A stretch of DNA of 64,000 bases from Streptomyces sp. JHA26 (GTDB lineage Bacteria > Actinomycetota > Actinomycetes > Streptomycetales > Streptomycetaceae), in contig NZ_BDJC01000025.1 of NCBI RefSeq assembly GCF_002005565.1, positions 1-64,000 on the forward strand, written 5' to 3'. The position numbers and the translations under genes are program-made. The notes under the pieces were generated by a model, which had not been told where the DNA came from, did no database searches, and saw only the letters and a list, made by a program, of their open reading frames with translations. Of the stretch, positions 52,992 to 63,313 are shown piece by piece (position 1 is the first letter of the stretch; each line of letters begins with the position of its first letter).

Positions 52992-54194
52992 TCAGTGTGC
53001 GGGCTTCAGCGGCAGCAGCGCACTGATGCGGAATCCTCCGCCGGGCCGCGGGCCGGCGTCCAGGGTGCCGCCGACCATGCCGATCCGTTCCCGCATGCCG
53101 ATCAGTCCGTGGCCCTGGCCGTCGAAGCCGCCCTCCTCGTACAGCTCGTGGGGGGCGCCCTTGCCGTCGTCCTCTATGAGCAGGCCCAGTCCGTCGTCGA
53201 AGTAGACGAGGCGCACGCTCGCGCCCGCGTTGGGTCCGCCGTGCTTGCGGGTGTTGGTGAGCGCCTCCTGCACGATGCGGTACGCGGTCAGCTCGACGCC
53301 GCTGGGCAGCCGGCGCGGAGTGCCCTCCACCTTGAAGTCGACGGGCAGCCCCGAGGTGCGGCACTGCTCGACCAGCTCCTCGATCTGCTGGACGTCGGGC
53401 TGCGGGACGTACTCCCCGGCCTCCTGGTGCTCGCCGGTGCGGAGCACGCCGAGCAGGCGGCGCATCTCGGCGAGGGCCTGCCGGCCGGTGGAGGAGATGG
53501 TCTCCAGGGCCTTCTTCGCCTGGTCGGGCGCCGCGTCCAGGACGTAGGCGGCGCCGTCGGCCTGCACCACCATGACCGAGACGTTGTGCGCGACGACGTC
53601 GTGCAGCTCCCGGGCGATCCGGGCCCGTTCGGCGGCGACCGCGACCTTGGCCTGCGCCTCGCGTTCCTTCTCCAGCCGGGCGTTGCGTTCCTCCAGCTGC
53701 GCGAAGTAGGCGCGGCGGGTGCGGACGGAGTCGCCGAGCACCCAGGCGAGGGCGAACGGCACCGCCTGGAAGACCGTGATGGCGAGGTTGCCCGCGATGC
53801 CGGTGTCCTGGCTGGGCCAGCGCAGCTGCGCGAGGGGCGCGGCGCACAGGCCCGTGGTGAGCGCGACCCGGGAGGCCCAGCGGGCGCCGGTCACGGCCAC
53901 GGTGTAGACGATCACCAGCAGGGCGAAGTCGGCGGACATCGTGGGGATGTCCAGCACCAGCTGGCCCACCCCCAGCGCGGCGGCCAGCAGCAGCATCTTC
54001 TCCGGCATGCGCCGGCGCAGCGCGATCACCACGGACAGCAGCACCATGAGCGGAACGACCAGCGCCGTGACGTCCTTCCCCTGGGCCTCCTGCTGCGGGG
54101 TCACCGACATCACGGAGATCCCGAGCAGGAAGAGGGCCCAGAAACAGTCGACCCCGGTCGGGTGTCTGCGGAGGAAGTCGTAGAGGCGCTGCAC
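52992..54194 (-). CDS. NarL-family sensor histidine kinase
   Basis: 400 residues. About five N-terminal membrane segments (residues 17-150) with short loops, a coiled-coil (LEERNARLEKEREAQAKVAVAAERAR), HisKA_3 with His in RIARELHDVVAHNVSVMVVQ, and HATPase (VQEALTNTRKHGGPNA, GHGLIGMRERI). The minimal external loops suggest sensing within or at the membrane. Pairs with the response regulator at 52237-52908. Confidence 0.92.
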   Translation of the reverse strand: MQRLYDFLRRHPTGVDCFWALFLLGISVMSVTPQQEAQGKDVTALVVPLMVLLSVVIALRRRMPEKMLLLAAALGVGQLVLDIPTMSADFALLVIVYTVAVTGARWASRVALTTGLCAAPLAQLRWPSQDTGIAGNLAITVFQAVPFALAWVLGDSVRTRRAYFAQLEERNARLEKEREAQAKVAVAAERARIARELHDVVAHNVSVMVVQADGAAYVLDAAPDQAKKALETISSTGRQALAEMRRLLGVLRTGEHQEAGEYVPQPDVQQIEELVEQCRTSGLPVDFKVEGTPRRLPSGVELTAYRIVQEALTNTRKHGGPNAGASVRLVYFDDGLGLLIEDDGKGAPHELYEEGGFDGQGHGLIGMRERIGMVGGTLDAGPRPGGGFRISALLPLKPAH

Positions 54195-54312
54195 CTAACC
54201 CAGAGTAGGGAAGCGAAATAGGTGCAGGGGTCAACCGGAGGGCCGATCCACGCCTGGCGCGCGTACTCCGCAAGGTGGAGGCTCTGCTCTCCTGTGCGCC
54301 TAGCCTGGGCCT

Positions 54313-55511
54313 GTGACGGCGAAGGCAGCGGGAACGGCGGGGACGTCGGGGTCAGCGGGGGCGGCAGAGGCCGACGGGACGGACGACGACTGGCGTGGCT
54401 GGCGGGAGGCCACGGCGGACGCCCTGTACGGACCGGCGGGGTTCTACCGCCGCCCCGAGGGGCCCGCCGGGCACTTCCGTACGTCGGTGCACGCCTCGCC
54501 GCTGTTCGCGGGGGCCGTGGCGCGGCTGCTGTGCCGGGTCGACGAGGCGCTGGGCCGGCCGGCGTCGCTCGCCTTCGTGGACATGGCCGCGGGGCGGGGC
54601 GAACTGGTCACCGGTGTGCTGGCCGCGCTGCCCGCGGACGTGGCCGCCCGCACGCGCGCGTACGCCGTCGAGGTCGCCGGCCGCCCCGACGGGCTCGACC
54701 GGCGGATCGCGTGGTCGGCCGAGCCGCCGCGCGGGGTGACGGGGCTGCTGTTCGCCAACGAGTGGCTGGACAACGTGCCGGTGGACGTGGCGGAGGTGGA
54801 CGCCGACGGCGTGGCGCGGCGGGTGCTCGTGCGGGGCGACGGGACGGAACGGCTCGGGGAACTGGTGGGCGGGGCGGACGCCGAGTGGCTGGCGCGCTGG
54901 TGGCCGCTGCCGGGCCGGGAGGGGCTGCGGGCCGAGATCGGGCTCCCCCGGGACACCGCGTGGGCGTCCGCCGTCTCCACGCTCGGGCGGGGACTGGCCG
55001 TCGCCGCCGACTACGCCCACACGCGGGACGCCCGCCCGCCCTTCGGAACGCTCACCGGCTTCCGGGAGGGGCGGGAGACGGCACCGGTACCGGACGGCAC
55101 GTGCGACATCACGGCCCACGTCGCCCTGGACGCGTGCGCGACGGCCGGCGGCGCGGACGGTGCCGGGCTCGGCGGTACGAGGTCCGGCACGGACGGCACC
55201 GGGCGGGCGGCGGCCGGGGCGGTGCGGGGGTCGGGCCGTACGGAGCGCGTGCCGGCGTGCACGCCCCCGGCGCGCGGCTGCTCCCCCAGCGCGCCGCCCT
55301 GCGCGCCCTCGGCGTCGTGGGCGCACGCCCTCCGCTCGCGCTCGCCTCCACCGACCCGGCGGCGTACGTGCGCGCCCTCGCGAGCGCCTCCGAGGCCGCC
55401 GAGCTGACCGCGTCCGGCGGGCTCGGCGACTTCCTGTGGCTGCTCCAGCCGGTCGGGGCCGTCGACGCCGCGCGGCTACTTGTCGATGTCCCCGACCACG
55501 AAGAACAGTGA
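54313..55511 (+). pseudogene. SAM-dependent methyltransferase gene with a frameshift
   Basis: Begins GTG at 54313 and encodes a methyltransferase domain (FVDMAAGRGELVTGVLAALP; LLFANEWLDNVPVDV; CDITAHVALDACATA) resembling SAM-dependent methyltransferases of the MidA/Ndufaf7 type. After about 55150 the expected C-terminus (PGARLLPQRAALRALGV, LALASTDPAAYVRALAS, LGDFLWLLQPVG) continues only in the next frame, to 55511. Between them lies about 110 bp of low-complexity GC repeat absent from the pattern I expect. As it stands the frame ends at 55407 with a nonsense tail. True frameshift, repeat-length variation or assembly error are all possible. Confidence 0.65.
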
Positions 55512-56627
55512 CCCCAGGATCGCCACCATGTCCGCGACCAGCGTCCCGGGCAGCAGCTCCGTCAGCGCCTGGATGTTGTTGTACGAGGCGGACCGCAGCT
55601 TCAGCCGGTACGGGGTCTTCTCGCCCTTGCTGACCAGGTAGTAGCCGTTGATGCCGAGCGGGTTCTCGGTCCACGCGTACGTGTGGCCCTCGGGCGCCTT
55701 CAGCACCTTCGGGAGCCGCTGGTTGACCGGGCCGGGCTCCAGCTCGGCGAGGCGGTCCAGGCAGGCGTCGGCGAGGTCGAGGGCGTTGTGCGTCTGCTCC
55801 AGGAGGCACTCGAAGCGGGCGAGGCAGTCGCCCTCGGTGCGGGTGACGACCTTCAGGGTGTCCTGCAGTTCGCCGTAGGCGAGGTACGGCTCGTCGCGGC
55901 GCAGGTCGAAGTCGACGCCGGAGGCGCGCGCGATCGGGCCGCTGACGCCGTACGCGTGCACGGCCTCGGCGCTCAGGACGCCCACGCCCCGGGTGCGCCC
56001 CCGGAAGATCTCGTTGCCGAGTACCAGGTCGTCGAAGACGTCCATGCGCGAGCGCACGGCGGCGACGGCACCGCGCGCGCGTGCGGCCCAGCCGGACGGC
56101 AGGTCCTCCTTGAGGCCGCCGACGCGGTTGAACATGTAGTGCATGCGCCCGCCCGAGACCTCCTCCATGACGTTCTGGAGGACCTCGCGCTCCCGGAAGG
56201 CGTAGAAGACCGGGGTGATGCCGCCCAGCTCCAGCGGGTACGACCCGAGGAACATCAGGTGGTTCAGCACCCGGTTCAGCTCCGCGAGCAGCGTCCGCGT
56301 CCACACCGCGCGCGGGGGGACCTCCATGCCGAGCATGCGCTCCACGGCGAGGACGACGCCCAGTTCGTTGGAGAACGCGGACAGCCAGTCGTGCCGGTTG
56401 GCCAGCACGATGATCTGCCGGTAGTCACGCGCCTCGAACAGCTTCTCCGCGCCGCGGTGCATGTAGCCGATCACGGGTTCCGCGCTCGTGATGCGCTCGC
56501 CGTCCAGGACGAGCCGCAGCCGCAGCACGCCGTGCGTCGACGGGTGCTGGGGGCCGATGTTGAGCACCATGTCGGTGCTCTCCGCGGCACCGCCGATACC
56601 GACCGTGGTCTCCGTCGTAGGAGTCAT
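55476..56627 (-). CDS. nuoD: Stand-alone NADH-quinone oxidoreductase subunit D
   Basis: 383 residues. NuoD signatures: GPQHPSTHGVLRLRLVLDGERI, IGYMHRGAEKLFEARDYRQI, LNHLMFLGSYPLELGG, and the C-terminal FFVVGDIDK. NuoD lines the quinone site of complex I. No other nuo gene is near, so this is a second, orphan copy as in other Streptomyces (nuoD2); it may substitute in or regulate complex I, or serve another complex. Overlaps the frameshifted methyltransferase end. Confidence 0.93.
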   Translation of the reverse strand: MTPTTETTVGIGGAAESTDMVLNIGPQHPSTHGVLRLRLVLDGERITSAEPVIGYMHRGAEKLFEARDYRQIIVLANRHDWLSAFSNELGVVLAVERMLGMEVPPRAVWTRTLLAELNRVLNHLMFLGSYPLELGGITPVFYAFREREVLQNVMEEVSGGRMHYMFNRVGGLKEDLPSGWAARARGAVAAVRSRMDVFDDLVLGNEIFRGRTRGVGVLSAEAVHAYGVSGPIARASGVDFDLRRDEPYLAYGELQDTLKVVTRTEGDCLARFECLLEQTHNALDLADACLDRLAELEPGPVNQRLPKVLKAPEGHTYAWTENPLGINGYYLVSKGEKTPYRLKLRSASYNNIQALTELLPGTLVADMVAILGSLFFVVGDIDK

Positions 56628-56658
56628 GCACACAGTCTCCCCTACGTACGCTGGCCCC

Positions 56659-57210
56659 ATGGAGACGGGGAGCCCTGACCACACGGGCACGGCGGGGGCG
56701 GCGGAGGCCGGTCCCGGGGCGGCGGCCGGGACGGACACGACGGCGGGCGGACCGGTGTGGACCGGGCTGCCGCCGGGACTGCTGCGGATGCGGCGCCTGT
56801 TGCTGGTGGTGTGGATGGGGCTGTTCGCCCTGGCCGCCGGACTCGTGCCCGGGCTGCTGGCGGGACCCGCCTGGGCCGCCTTCGCGCTGCTGCCGCTGGC
56901 CGTGCTGGCCTGGGGCTGGGTGATGCTGGAACGCAACTGGCGCTCCTGGCGGTACGCCGAGCGCGCCGACGACCTGCTGATCAGCCGGGGCGTGCTGTGG
57001 CGGGAGGAGACCGTCGTGCCGTACGGCCGGATGCAACTGGTCGAGGTGACCTCCGGGCCCGTCGAACGGTACTTCGGGCTGGCCGGTGTGCAGCTGCACA
57101 CGGCCGCCGCCGCGACCGACGCGACCATCCCGGGCCTGGACCCGGCCGAGGCGGAACGACTGCGCGACCGGCTCACCGAGCTGGGCGAGGCCCGATCGGC
57201 GGGGCTGTGA
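56659..57210 (+). CDS. Bacterial PH-domain membrane protein (YdbS-like)
   Basis: 183 residues. A Gly/Ala-rich N-terminus, two membrane helices (LLLVVWMGLFALAAGLVPGLL and AWAAFALLPLAVLAWGWVML), and a bPH2 domain (DDLLISRGVLWREETVVPYGRMQLVEVTSGPVERYFGLAGVQLHTA). First of a coupled pair with the following gene (GTGA overlap). The YdbS/YdbT families are small membrane proteins of unclear role, sometimes linked to drug tolerance. Confidence 0.88.
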   Translation: METGSPDHTGTAGAAEAGPGAAAGTDTTAGGPVWTGLPPGLLRMRRLLLVVWMGLFALAAGLVPGLLAGPAWAAFALLPLAVLAWGWVMLERNWRSWRYAERADDLLISRGVLWREETVVPYGRMQLVEVTSGPVERYFGLAGVQLHTAAAATDATIPGLDPAEAERLRDRLTELGEARSAGL

Positions 57211-58523
57211 GCACCACGGGTGCCGACGAGGCGGTGACCGAACGCCGACTGCACCCCGTCACCCCGCTGCGGCGGGCCTGGGCGCCGGTCGCCGTGATCG
57301 CCGGGTGGGCCGTGCACGACCCCGACCAGGCACAGCGCCAGCTGACCAGGCTGACCACGACCACGCTGCTGACCGGTCTCGCCGTACTGATCCCCGCCGC
57401 CGCCCTGTACGGCTTCCTGACCTGGTGGTTCACCCACTTCGCGGTGACGGACGCCGAGCTGCGCATCCGTACCGGCCTGTTGTTCAGGCGCACGGCGCAC
57501 ATCCGGCTCGAACGCATCCAGGCCGTCGACGTCACCCAGCCGCTGCTGGCCCGCGTCGCGGGGGTCGCCAAGCTGAGACTCGACGTCGTCGGGACCGACA
57601 AGAAGGACGAGCTGGCCTTCCTGGGCGTCGCCGAGGCGCGTGCGCTGCGGGCCGAGCTGCTCGCGCGCGCGGCGGGCTTCGCGCCCGGGACGGCGCACGA
57701 GGTCGGTGAGGCGCCGTCCCGGCACCTGCTGCGCGTGCCGCCCGGCGTCCTCGCCGTCTCCCTGCTGCTGACCGGCGCGACCTGGGGCACGCTGGCCGCC
57801 GCCGTGGCCGTGCCGGCGCTGCTGTGGCCGGCCACCCACAGCCTGTGGACGGTCCTGGCGACCGCCCTGCCGCTGGCGGGCGCGGCCGGTGCGAGGAGCG
57901 TGGGGCGGTTCGTCGGGGAGTACGACTGGACGGTGGCCGAGTCGCCGGACGGGCTGCGCATCGACCACGGGCTGCTGGACCGGGCCCACGAGACGGTGCC
58001 GCCGGGCCGGGTGCAGACGGTGCGGATCGTGGAGCCGCTGCTGTGGCGCCGGCGGGGCTGGGTCCGGGTGGAGCTGGACGTGGCCGGGTCGTCGAACTCC
58101 GTGCTGCTGCCGGTCGCCCCGCGCGAGATCGCCGAGTCGGTGGTGGCGCGCGTGCTGCCCGGGGTGACCGTGCCGGCGCCGGCGGCGCTGTCGCGTCCGC
58201 CGCGGCGGTCCCGGTGGTGTCTGCCGCTGTGGTGGCGCGGTCACGGGCTGGCCGTCACCGACGCGGTGTTCGCCGCCCGGCACGGGCTGCTGCGGCGGAG
58301 CCTGGCGCTGGTCCCGCACGCCAAGGTCCAGAGCGTCCGCCTCACCCAGGGCCCGTGGCAGCGGGCCCGGCGGGTCGCCGACGTACGGGTGGACACGGGG
58401 GCGGACAAGACCGTGACCGCGCGCCTGCGGGACGCGGACGAGGCGGCGGAGCTGCTGCGCGACCAGGCGGAACGGTCCCGCACGGGCCGGCGGGACGCGC
58501 GCCCGGACCGGTGGATGGCGTGA
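57207..58523 (+). CDS. Bacterial PH-domain membrane protein (YdbT-like)
   Basis: 438 residues from a GTG that overlaps the upstream stop by 4 nt. Two pairs of membrane helices alternate with three bPH2 segments: RIRTGLLFRRTAHIRLERIQAVDVTQPLLARVAGVAKLRLDVVG; LRIDHGLLDRAHETVPPGRVQTVRIVEPLLWRRRGWVRVELDVAG; and AARHGLLRRSLALVPHAKVQSVRLTQGPWQRARRVADVRVDTG in outline. Organisation matches Bacillus YdbT. Function unknown. Confidence 0.88.
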   Translation: MSTTGADEAVTERRLHPVTPLRRAWAPVAVIAGWAVHDPDQAQRQLTRLTTTTLLTGLAVLIPAAALYGFLTWWFTHFAVTDAELRIRTGLLFRRTAHIRLERIQAVDVTQPLLARVAGVAKLRLDVVGTDKKDELAFLGVAEARALRAELLARAAGFAPGTAHEVGEAPSRHLLRVPPGVLAVSLLLTGATWGTLAAAVAVPALLWPATHSLWTVLATALPLAGAAGARSVGRFVGEYDWTVAESPDGLRIDHGLLDRAHETVPPGRVQTVRIVEPLLWRRRGWVRVELDVAGSSNSVLLPVAPREIAESVVARVLPGVTVPAPAALSRPPRRSRWCLPLWWRGHGLAVTDAVFAARHGLLRRSLALVPHAKVQSVRLTQGPWQRARRVADVRVDTGADKTVTARLRDADEAAELLRDQAERSRTGRRDARPDRWMA

Positions 58524-58585
58524 CGCGGACCGCGACCCGGGACGATGCCGCCGGCCGGTGACGGGACCCGCCCGGCCCGCGCCGG

Positions 58586-59860
<1,275 letters not shown>

Positions 59861-60025
59861 GGCCAGAAACTTACCGCGCGTAGGCGAATCTTGGCGCCCG
59901 GCCCCGCAAAAACACGACCGTCTCCCTGGCGTTCACACGGCATCAGGATTCCACTTGCCCGCCGGAAGCCGAATTAAATCAAGATCATTTCTGGGAAAGC
60001 CCGCCCACCGGCCGGCGGCCACGCG

Positions 60026-61147
60026 TCAACGGCCGTCCAGCCGCCCGCTGAGCCACTGCAGCATCGCGGGGATCTCGCGCCGCCAGGTATTGAAGTTGTG
60101 CCCGCCCCTTTCGAGGATGATCGACGAGATCCGCGTCGGCTTCTTCTCCTTCACCCGCTCTATGAACTTCAGCGTGTCCTTGTAGTTCGTCTCACCGGAC
60201 TTGCTGCTGGTGACGAGCAGCGAAGTAGCGGGCGCGGGCATGTTCTTGATGCACCACCAGAGGTCGGCCCGATTCCGCAGTCCCTCGTCGCCGTGGAAGA
60301 GGTCGCCCGTGGTCGGATCGCTGGGGGCGTCGTAGTACGCGGACAGGCCGACGCCGGCGGCGTAGACGCCGGGATGGTGCAGGGCGAGCTTCAGCGCGCA
60401 GTAACCCCCGGTCGAGTTCCCGACGATGCCCCAGCTGCCCGCTCCCCGGCCCACCCGGTACCGGCTGAGGACGGCCTCGGGGAGGTCCTCGGCGAAGAAC
60501 GACTCCGTCTGCGGGCCGCCCGGCACGTCCACGCACTCCGTGTCGCGCGGCGGCGCCACCGTGGGCCGCAGCATCACCAGCACCATCGGCTGCATGCGGC
60601 CGTCCCTGGCCAGGTCCAGCGCCGTGCGCGGGTAGTGGAGCTTGCTCACCAGCGCCTCGGTCGTCCCCGGGTAGCCGGTCAGGACGACGGCCGCGGGGAA
60701 GGTGCGGGTGCGGTACCGCGGCTGGAAGTACTCCGGGGGCAGGTACACCTCCGCGGGCGTCGCGATGCGCGTCGTGCGGCCGACGATCCTGACGCTCTGG
60801 ATCTGGCCGCCGTCCTCCGGCCGGGCCCCGCCCGCCTGCCTCACCCGCCGCTCGCCGACCACCCGGAGCGGGCCGCCGGCGCCTGCCGAGTGGTCGACCA
60901 CCACGCCCTGCCCGGTCTCCCGCCCGAACAGGTCGGCCCAGCTCGCGTAGAACCCGAAGGCCTGGTTGGCGGCGAGCGCGACCGCGGCGAAGACCGCCAG
61001 CTGGGTGGCGAGCAGCAGACCTGTCCGGCCCAGGACGGCACGCCAGTTCCGCCCGGCCAGGCGCGGCCACAGCCACACCGTGCCGACGAACAGCAGCACG
61101 CCGGACACGACCGCCAGCGCCAGCACCTTGTTGCTTGTCAGACCCAT
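60026..61147 (-). CDS. Membrane-anchored alpha/beta-hydrolase (esterase-D-like)
   Basis: 373 residues. Two or three N-terminal membrane helices (VLALAVVSGVLLFVGTVWLW; GLLLATQLAVFAAVALAANQAFGF), then an esterase-family domain: AAVVLTGYPGTTEALV, nucleophile Ser245 in GIVGNSTGGYCALKLAL (GxSxG), and the terminal His in RGGHNFNTWRREIPAMLQWLSGRL. The domain resembles mycolyltransferase/esterase D enzymes, here placed outside the membrane. Its gene is divergent from the MprF-like gene. Confidence 0.88.
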   Translation of the reverse strand: MGLTSNKVLALAVVSGVLLFVGTVWLWPRLAGRNWRAVLGRTGLLLATQLAVFAAVALAANQAFGFYASWADLFGRETGQGVVVDHSAGAGGPLRVVGERRVRQAGGARPEDGGQIQSVRIVGRTTRIATPAEVYLPPEYFQPRYRTRTFPAAVVLTGYPGTTEALVSKLHYPRTALDLARDGRMQPMVLVMLRPTVAPPRDTECVDVPGGPQTESFFAEDLPEAVLSRYRVGRGAGSWGIVGNSTGGYCALKLALHHPGVYAAGVGLSAYYDAPSDPTTGDLFHGDEGLRNRADLWWCIKNMPAPATSLLVTSSKSGETNYKDTLKFIERVKEKKPTRISSIILERGGHNFNTWRREIPAMLQWLSGRLDGR

Positions 61148-61257
61148 GCCTCGCTACCTGCCTACGCTTTCCCACACGGTGCCCGGCCCCCCGTCGGGTT
61201 CACGAGGGGTTCCCCCGTAACGTTCCTCCGCCTGTGACGCGGCTTCGAGAAGGGGAG

Positions 61258-61286
61258 TGAACCTCTCTCCCCAGGACACCGTCCTA
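61258..61286 (+). promoter_or_regulatory. SigE-like promoter of the MprF-like gene
   Basis: TGAACC (61258-61263), 17-nt spacer, GTCCTA (61281-61286; or CGTC at 61280 with a 16-nt spacer). This fits the Streptomyces SigE promoter form with a GAAC -35 and a CGTC -10. Initiation near 61292 would place the transcript just before the candidate start codons. Confidence 0.6.
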
Positions 61287-61355
61287 GAGGTCGCAATGTC
61301 GCCGGATGCCCGGAACGGGCCCGGGTCCACGGTCTCTCGCAGAACTACGGGTGCG

Positions 61356-63203
61356 ATGTCTGTCAAGACAGATGAGGAAATGTCGGATGCGGTTCCGAAA
61401 CCCGCCTCCCAGGCCGCCGGCCCCACGCGCGCGGGCCGGGTGCTGCGCGGCCCGCGTCCGGAGGCCGTGCCCGTCCTCGTCGGCAGAGCCTGCACCCTGG
61501 TCGGCCTGCTGAACATCGCCGCGGGCGTCTTCCCCCGCTTCCGGCACAGCCGTATGCACGCCGTCGCCGAGGTGCTGCCCGGCACGTTCGGCCCGTTCGC
61601 CGCGGCGCTCTCGCTCAGCACGGGCGTCCTGCTCCTGCTGCTCGCGCACGGGCTCAAGCGCCGCAAGCGCCGGGCCTGGCGGGCCGCCGTGGCCCTGCTG
61701 CCACTGGGCGCCGTCGCACAGCTCACCTACCGCCACTCCCTCGTCGGGATGCTCATCTCCCTGGCGCTGCTCGCCCCGCTGCTGCGCCACCGCGGCCAGT
61801 TCGCGGCGCTGCCCGACCCGCGCAGCCGCTGGAAGGCGCTCGCCAACTTCGTCCTCATGAGCGCCGGTTCCCTCGCCCTCGGACTGGTCGTCGTCAGTGC
61901 CCACCCGCACCGCACGGTCGGCGACCCGAGCCTGGCCGACCGCCTCACGCACGTGCTGTACGGCCTGTTCGGCTTCGAGGGGCCGATCGACTACCGGGGC
62001 AACACGTCCTGGACGGTCGCCTTCTCCCTCGGCGCCCTCGGCCTGCTCACCGCCGTCACCACCATCTACCTGGCCTTCCGCCCCGAACACCCGGCCGCGC
62101 GCCTGACGGAGGACGACGAGACGCGCCTGCGCGCCCTGCTGGCCAAGCACGGCAGCCGCGACTCCCTCGGTCACTTCGCGCTGCGCCGTGACAAGGCCGT
62201 CGTCTTCTCCCCCAGCGGCAAGGCCGCCGTCACCTACCGCGTCGTCTCCGGCGTGATGCTCGCCAGCGGCGACCCGATCGGTGACGTCGAGGCCTGGCCG
62301 GGCGCCATCGAACGCTTCATGGACGAGGCCCGCGCCCACTCCTGGACGCCCGCCGTCATGGGCTGCTCCGAGACCGGCGGCGAGGTGTGGACCCGCGAGA
62401 CCGGGCTCGACGCCCTCGAACTGGGCGACGAGGCGGTGGTGGACGTCGCGGATTTCTCCCTCGCCGGCCGCGCGATGCGCAACGTGCGCCAGATGGTCAA
62501 GCGCATCGAGCGGGCCGGTTACGAGACCCGGGTACGGCGCGTGGCTGACCTCGGCGACGCCGAGCTGGACCGGATCCGCCGGGCCGCCGACGACTGGCGC
62601 GGCACGGACACCGAGCGCGGCTTCTCGATGGCCCTCGGCCGCATCGGCGACCCGGCCGACGGCGACTGCCTGATCGCGACCGCGCACAAGCAGGACGCCG
62701 AGCCCGGCGAGTACGGCGACCTCAAGGCGATCCTGCACTTCGTGCCGTGGGGCGCCGACGGCGTCTCCCTCGACCTGATGCGCCGCGACCGCTCGGCCGA
62801 CCCGGGCATGAACGAGCTGCTGATCGTGGCCGCGCTCCAGGCCGCCCCGAAGCTGGGCATCGCGCGGGTCTCCCTGAACTTCGCCATGTTCCGCGCGGCG
62901 CTCGCACGCGGCGAGAAGATCGGCGCGGGGCCGGTGCTGCGGGCGTGGCGCGGGCTGCTGGTGTTCCTCTCGCGCTGGTTCCAGATCGAGTCCCTGTACA
63001 AGTTCAACGCCAAGTTCCGGCCCCGCTGGGAGCCGCGCTTCGTGGTCTACCGCACATCGGCCGACCTGCCCCGCATCGGCTTCGCCGCCATGCAGGCGGA
63101 GGGCTTCGTCACGCTCACGCTCCCCCGCTTCCTGCGGCGCCGTGCGACCACGCGACGACCGTGCGCGCACGGGGTGACGGAACGGGAGGCCCGAGCGGCG
63201 TGA
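61356..63203 (+). CDS. MprF-like membrane protein (aminoacyl-phosphatidylglycerol synthase type)
   Basis: 615 residues from ATG 61356; 61296 (good GAGG) and 61380 are alternatives, but a promoter at 61258-61286 would start transcription after the site for 61296. Several membrane helices (about 35-235) precede a C-terminal DUF2156 domain (LRRDKAVVFSPSGKAAVTYRVVSGVMLASGDPIG; AMRNVRQMVKRIERAGYETRV; SLNFAMFRAALARGEKIGAGPV) that transfers amino acids from tRNA to phosphatidylglycerol, changing membrane charge and resistance to cationic peptides. The amino acid is not readable from sequence. Confidence 0.88.
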   Translation: MSVKTDEEMSDAVPKPASQAAGPTRAGRVLRGPRPEAVPVLVGRACTLVGLLNIAAGVFPRFRHSRMHAVAEVLPGTFGPFAAALSLSTGVLLLLLAHGLKRRKRRAWRAAVALLPLGAVAQLTYRHSLVGMLISLALLAPLLRHRGQFAALPDPRSRWKALANFVLMSAGSLALGLVVVSAHPHRTVGDPSLADRLTHVLYGLFGFEGPIDYRGNTSWTVAFSLGALGLLTAVTTIYLAFRPEHPAARLTEDDETRLRALLAKHGSRDSLGHFALRRDKAVVFSPSGKAAVTYRVVSGVMLASGDPIGDVEAWPGAIERFMDEARAHSWTPAVMGCSETGGEVWTRETGLDALELGDEAVVDVADFSLAGRAMRNVRQMVKRIERAGYETRVRRVADLGDAELDRIRRAADDWRGTDTERGFSMALGRIGDPADGDCLIATAHKQDAEPGEYGDLKAILHFVPWGADGVSLDLMRRDRSADPGMNELLIVAALQAAPKLGIARVSLNFAMFRAALARGEKIGAGPVLRAWRGLLVFLSRWFQIESLYKFNAKFRPRWEPRFVVYRTSADLPRIGFAAMQAEGFVTLTLPRFLRRRATTRRPCAHGVTEREARAA

Positions 63204-63209
63204 CGGGGA

Positions 63210-63266
63210 CCCGGCACAGGCCGCCGCAGGCACCCCGCGCAAGCGCCGCAGGTGCCCACGGGCACC
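63210..63266 (-). repeat. Dispersed GC-rich intergenic repeat, copy 3 (inverted)
   Basis: 63214-63242 is the reverse complement of 43561-43589 over 29 bp. The adjacent GGTGCCC-AC-GGGCACC (63251-63266) is a 7-bp hairpin and may end the MprF-like transcript. Confidence 0.75.
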
Positions 63267-63313
63267 CCGCACCACCGCCGGAGGCATCCGCCCGCTGGGC
63301 CTACGCTGAACAC

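Noticed and set aside
61257..61355. GTG 61257 as start of the MprF-like gene
   Set aside because: AGGGGA lies directly against it, too close for a binding site, and the candidate promoter at 61258-61286 would begin transcription downstream.
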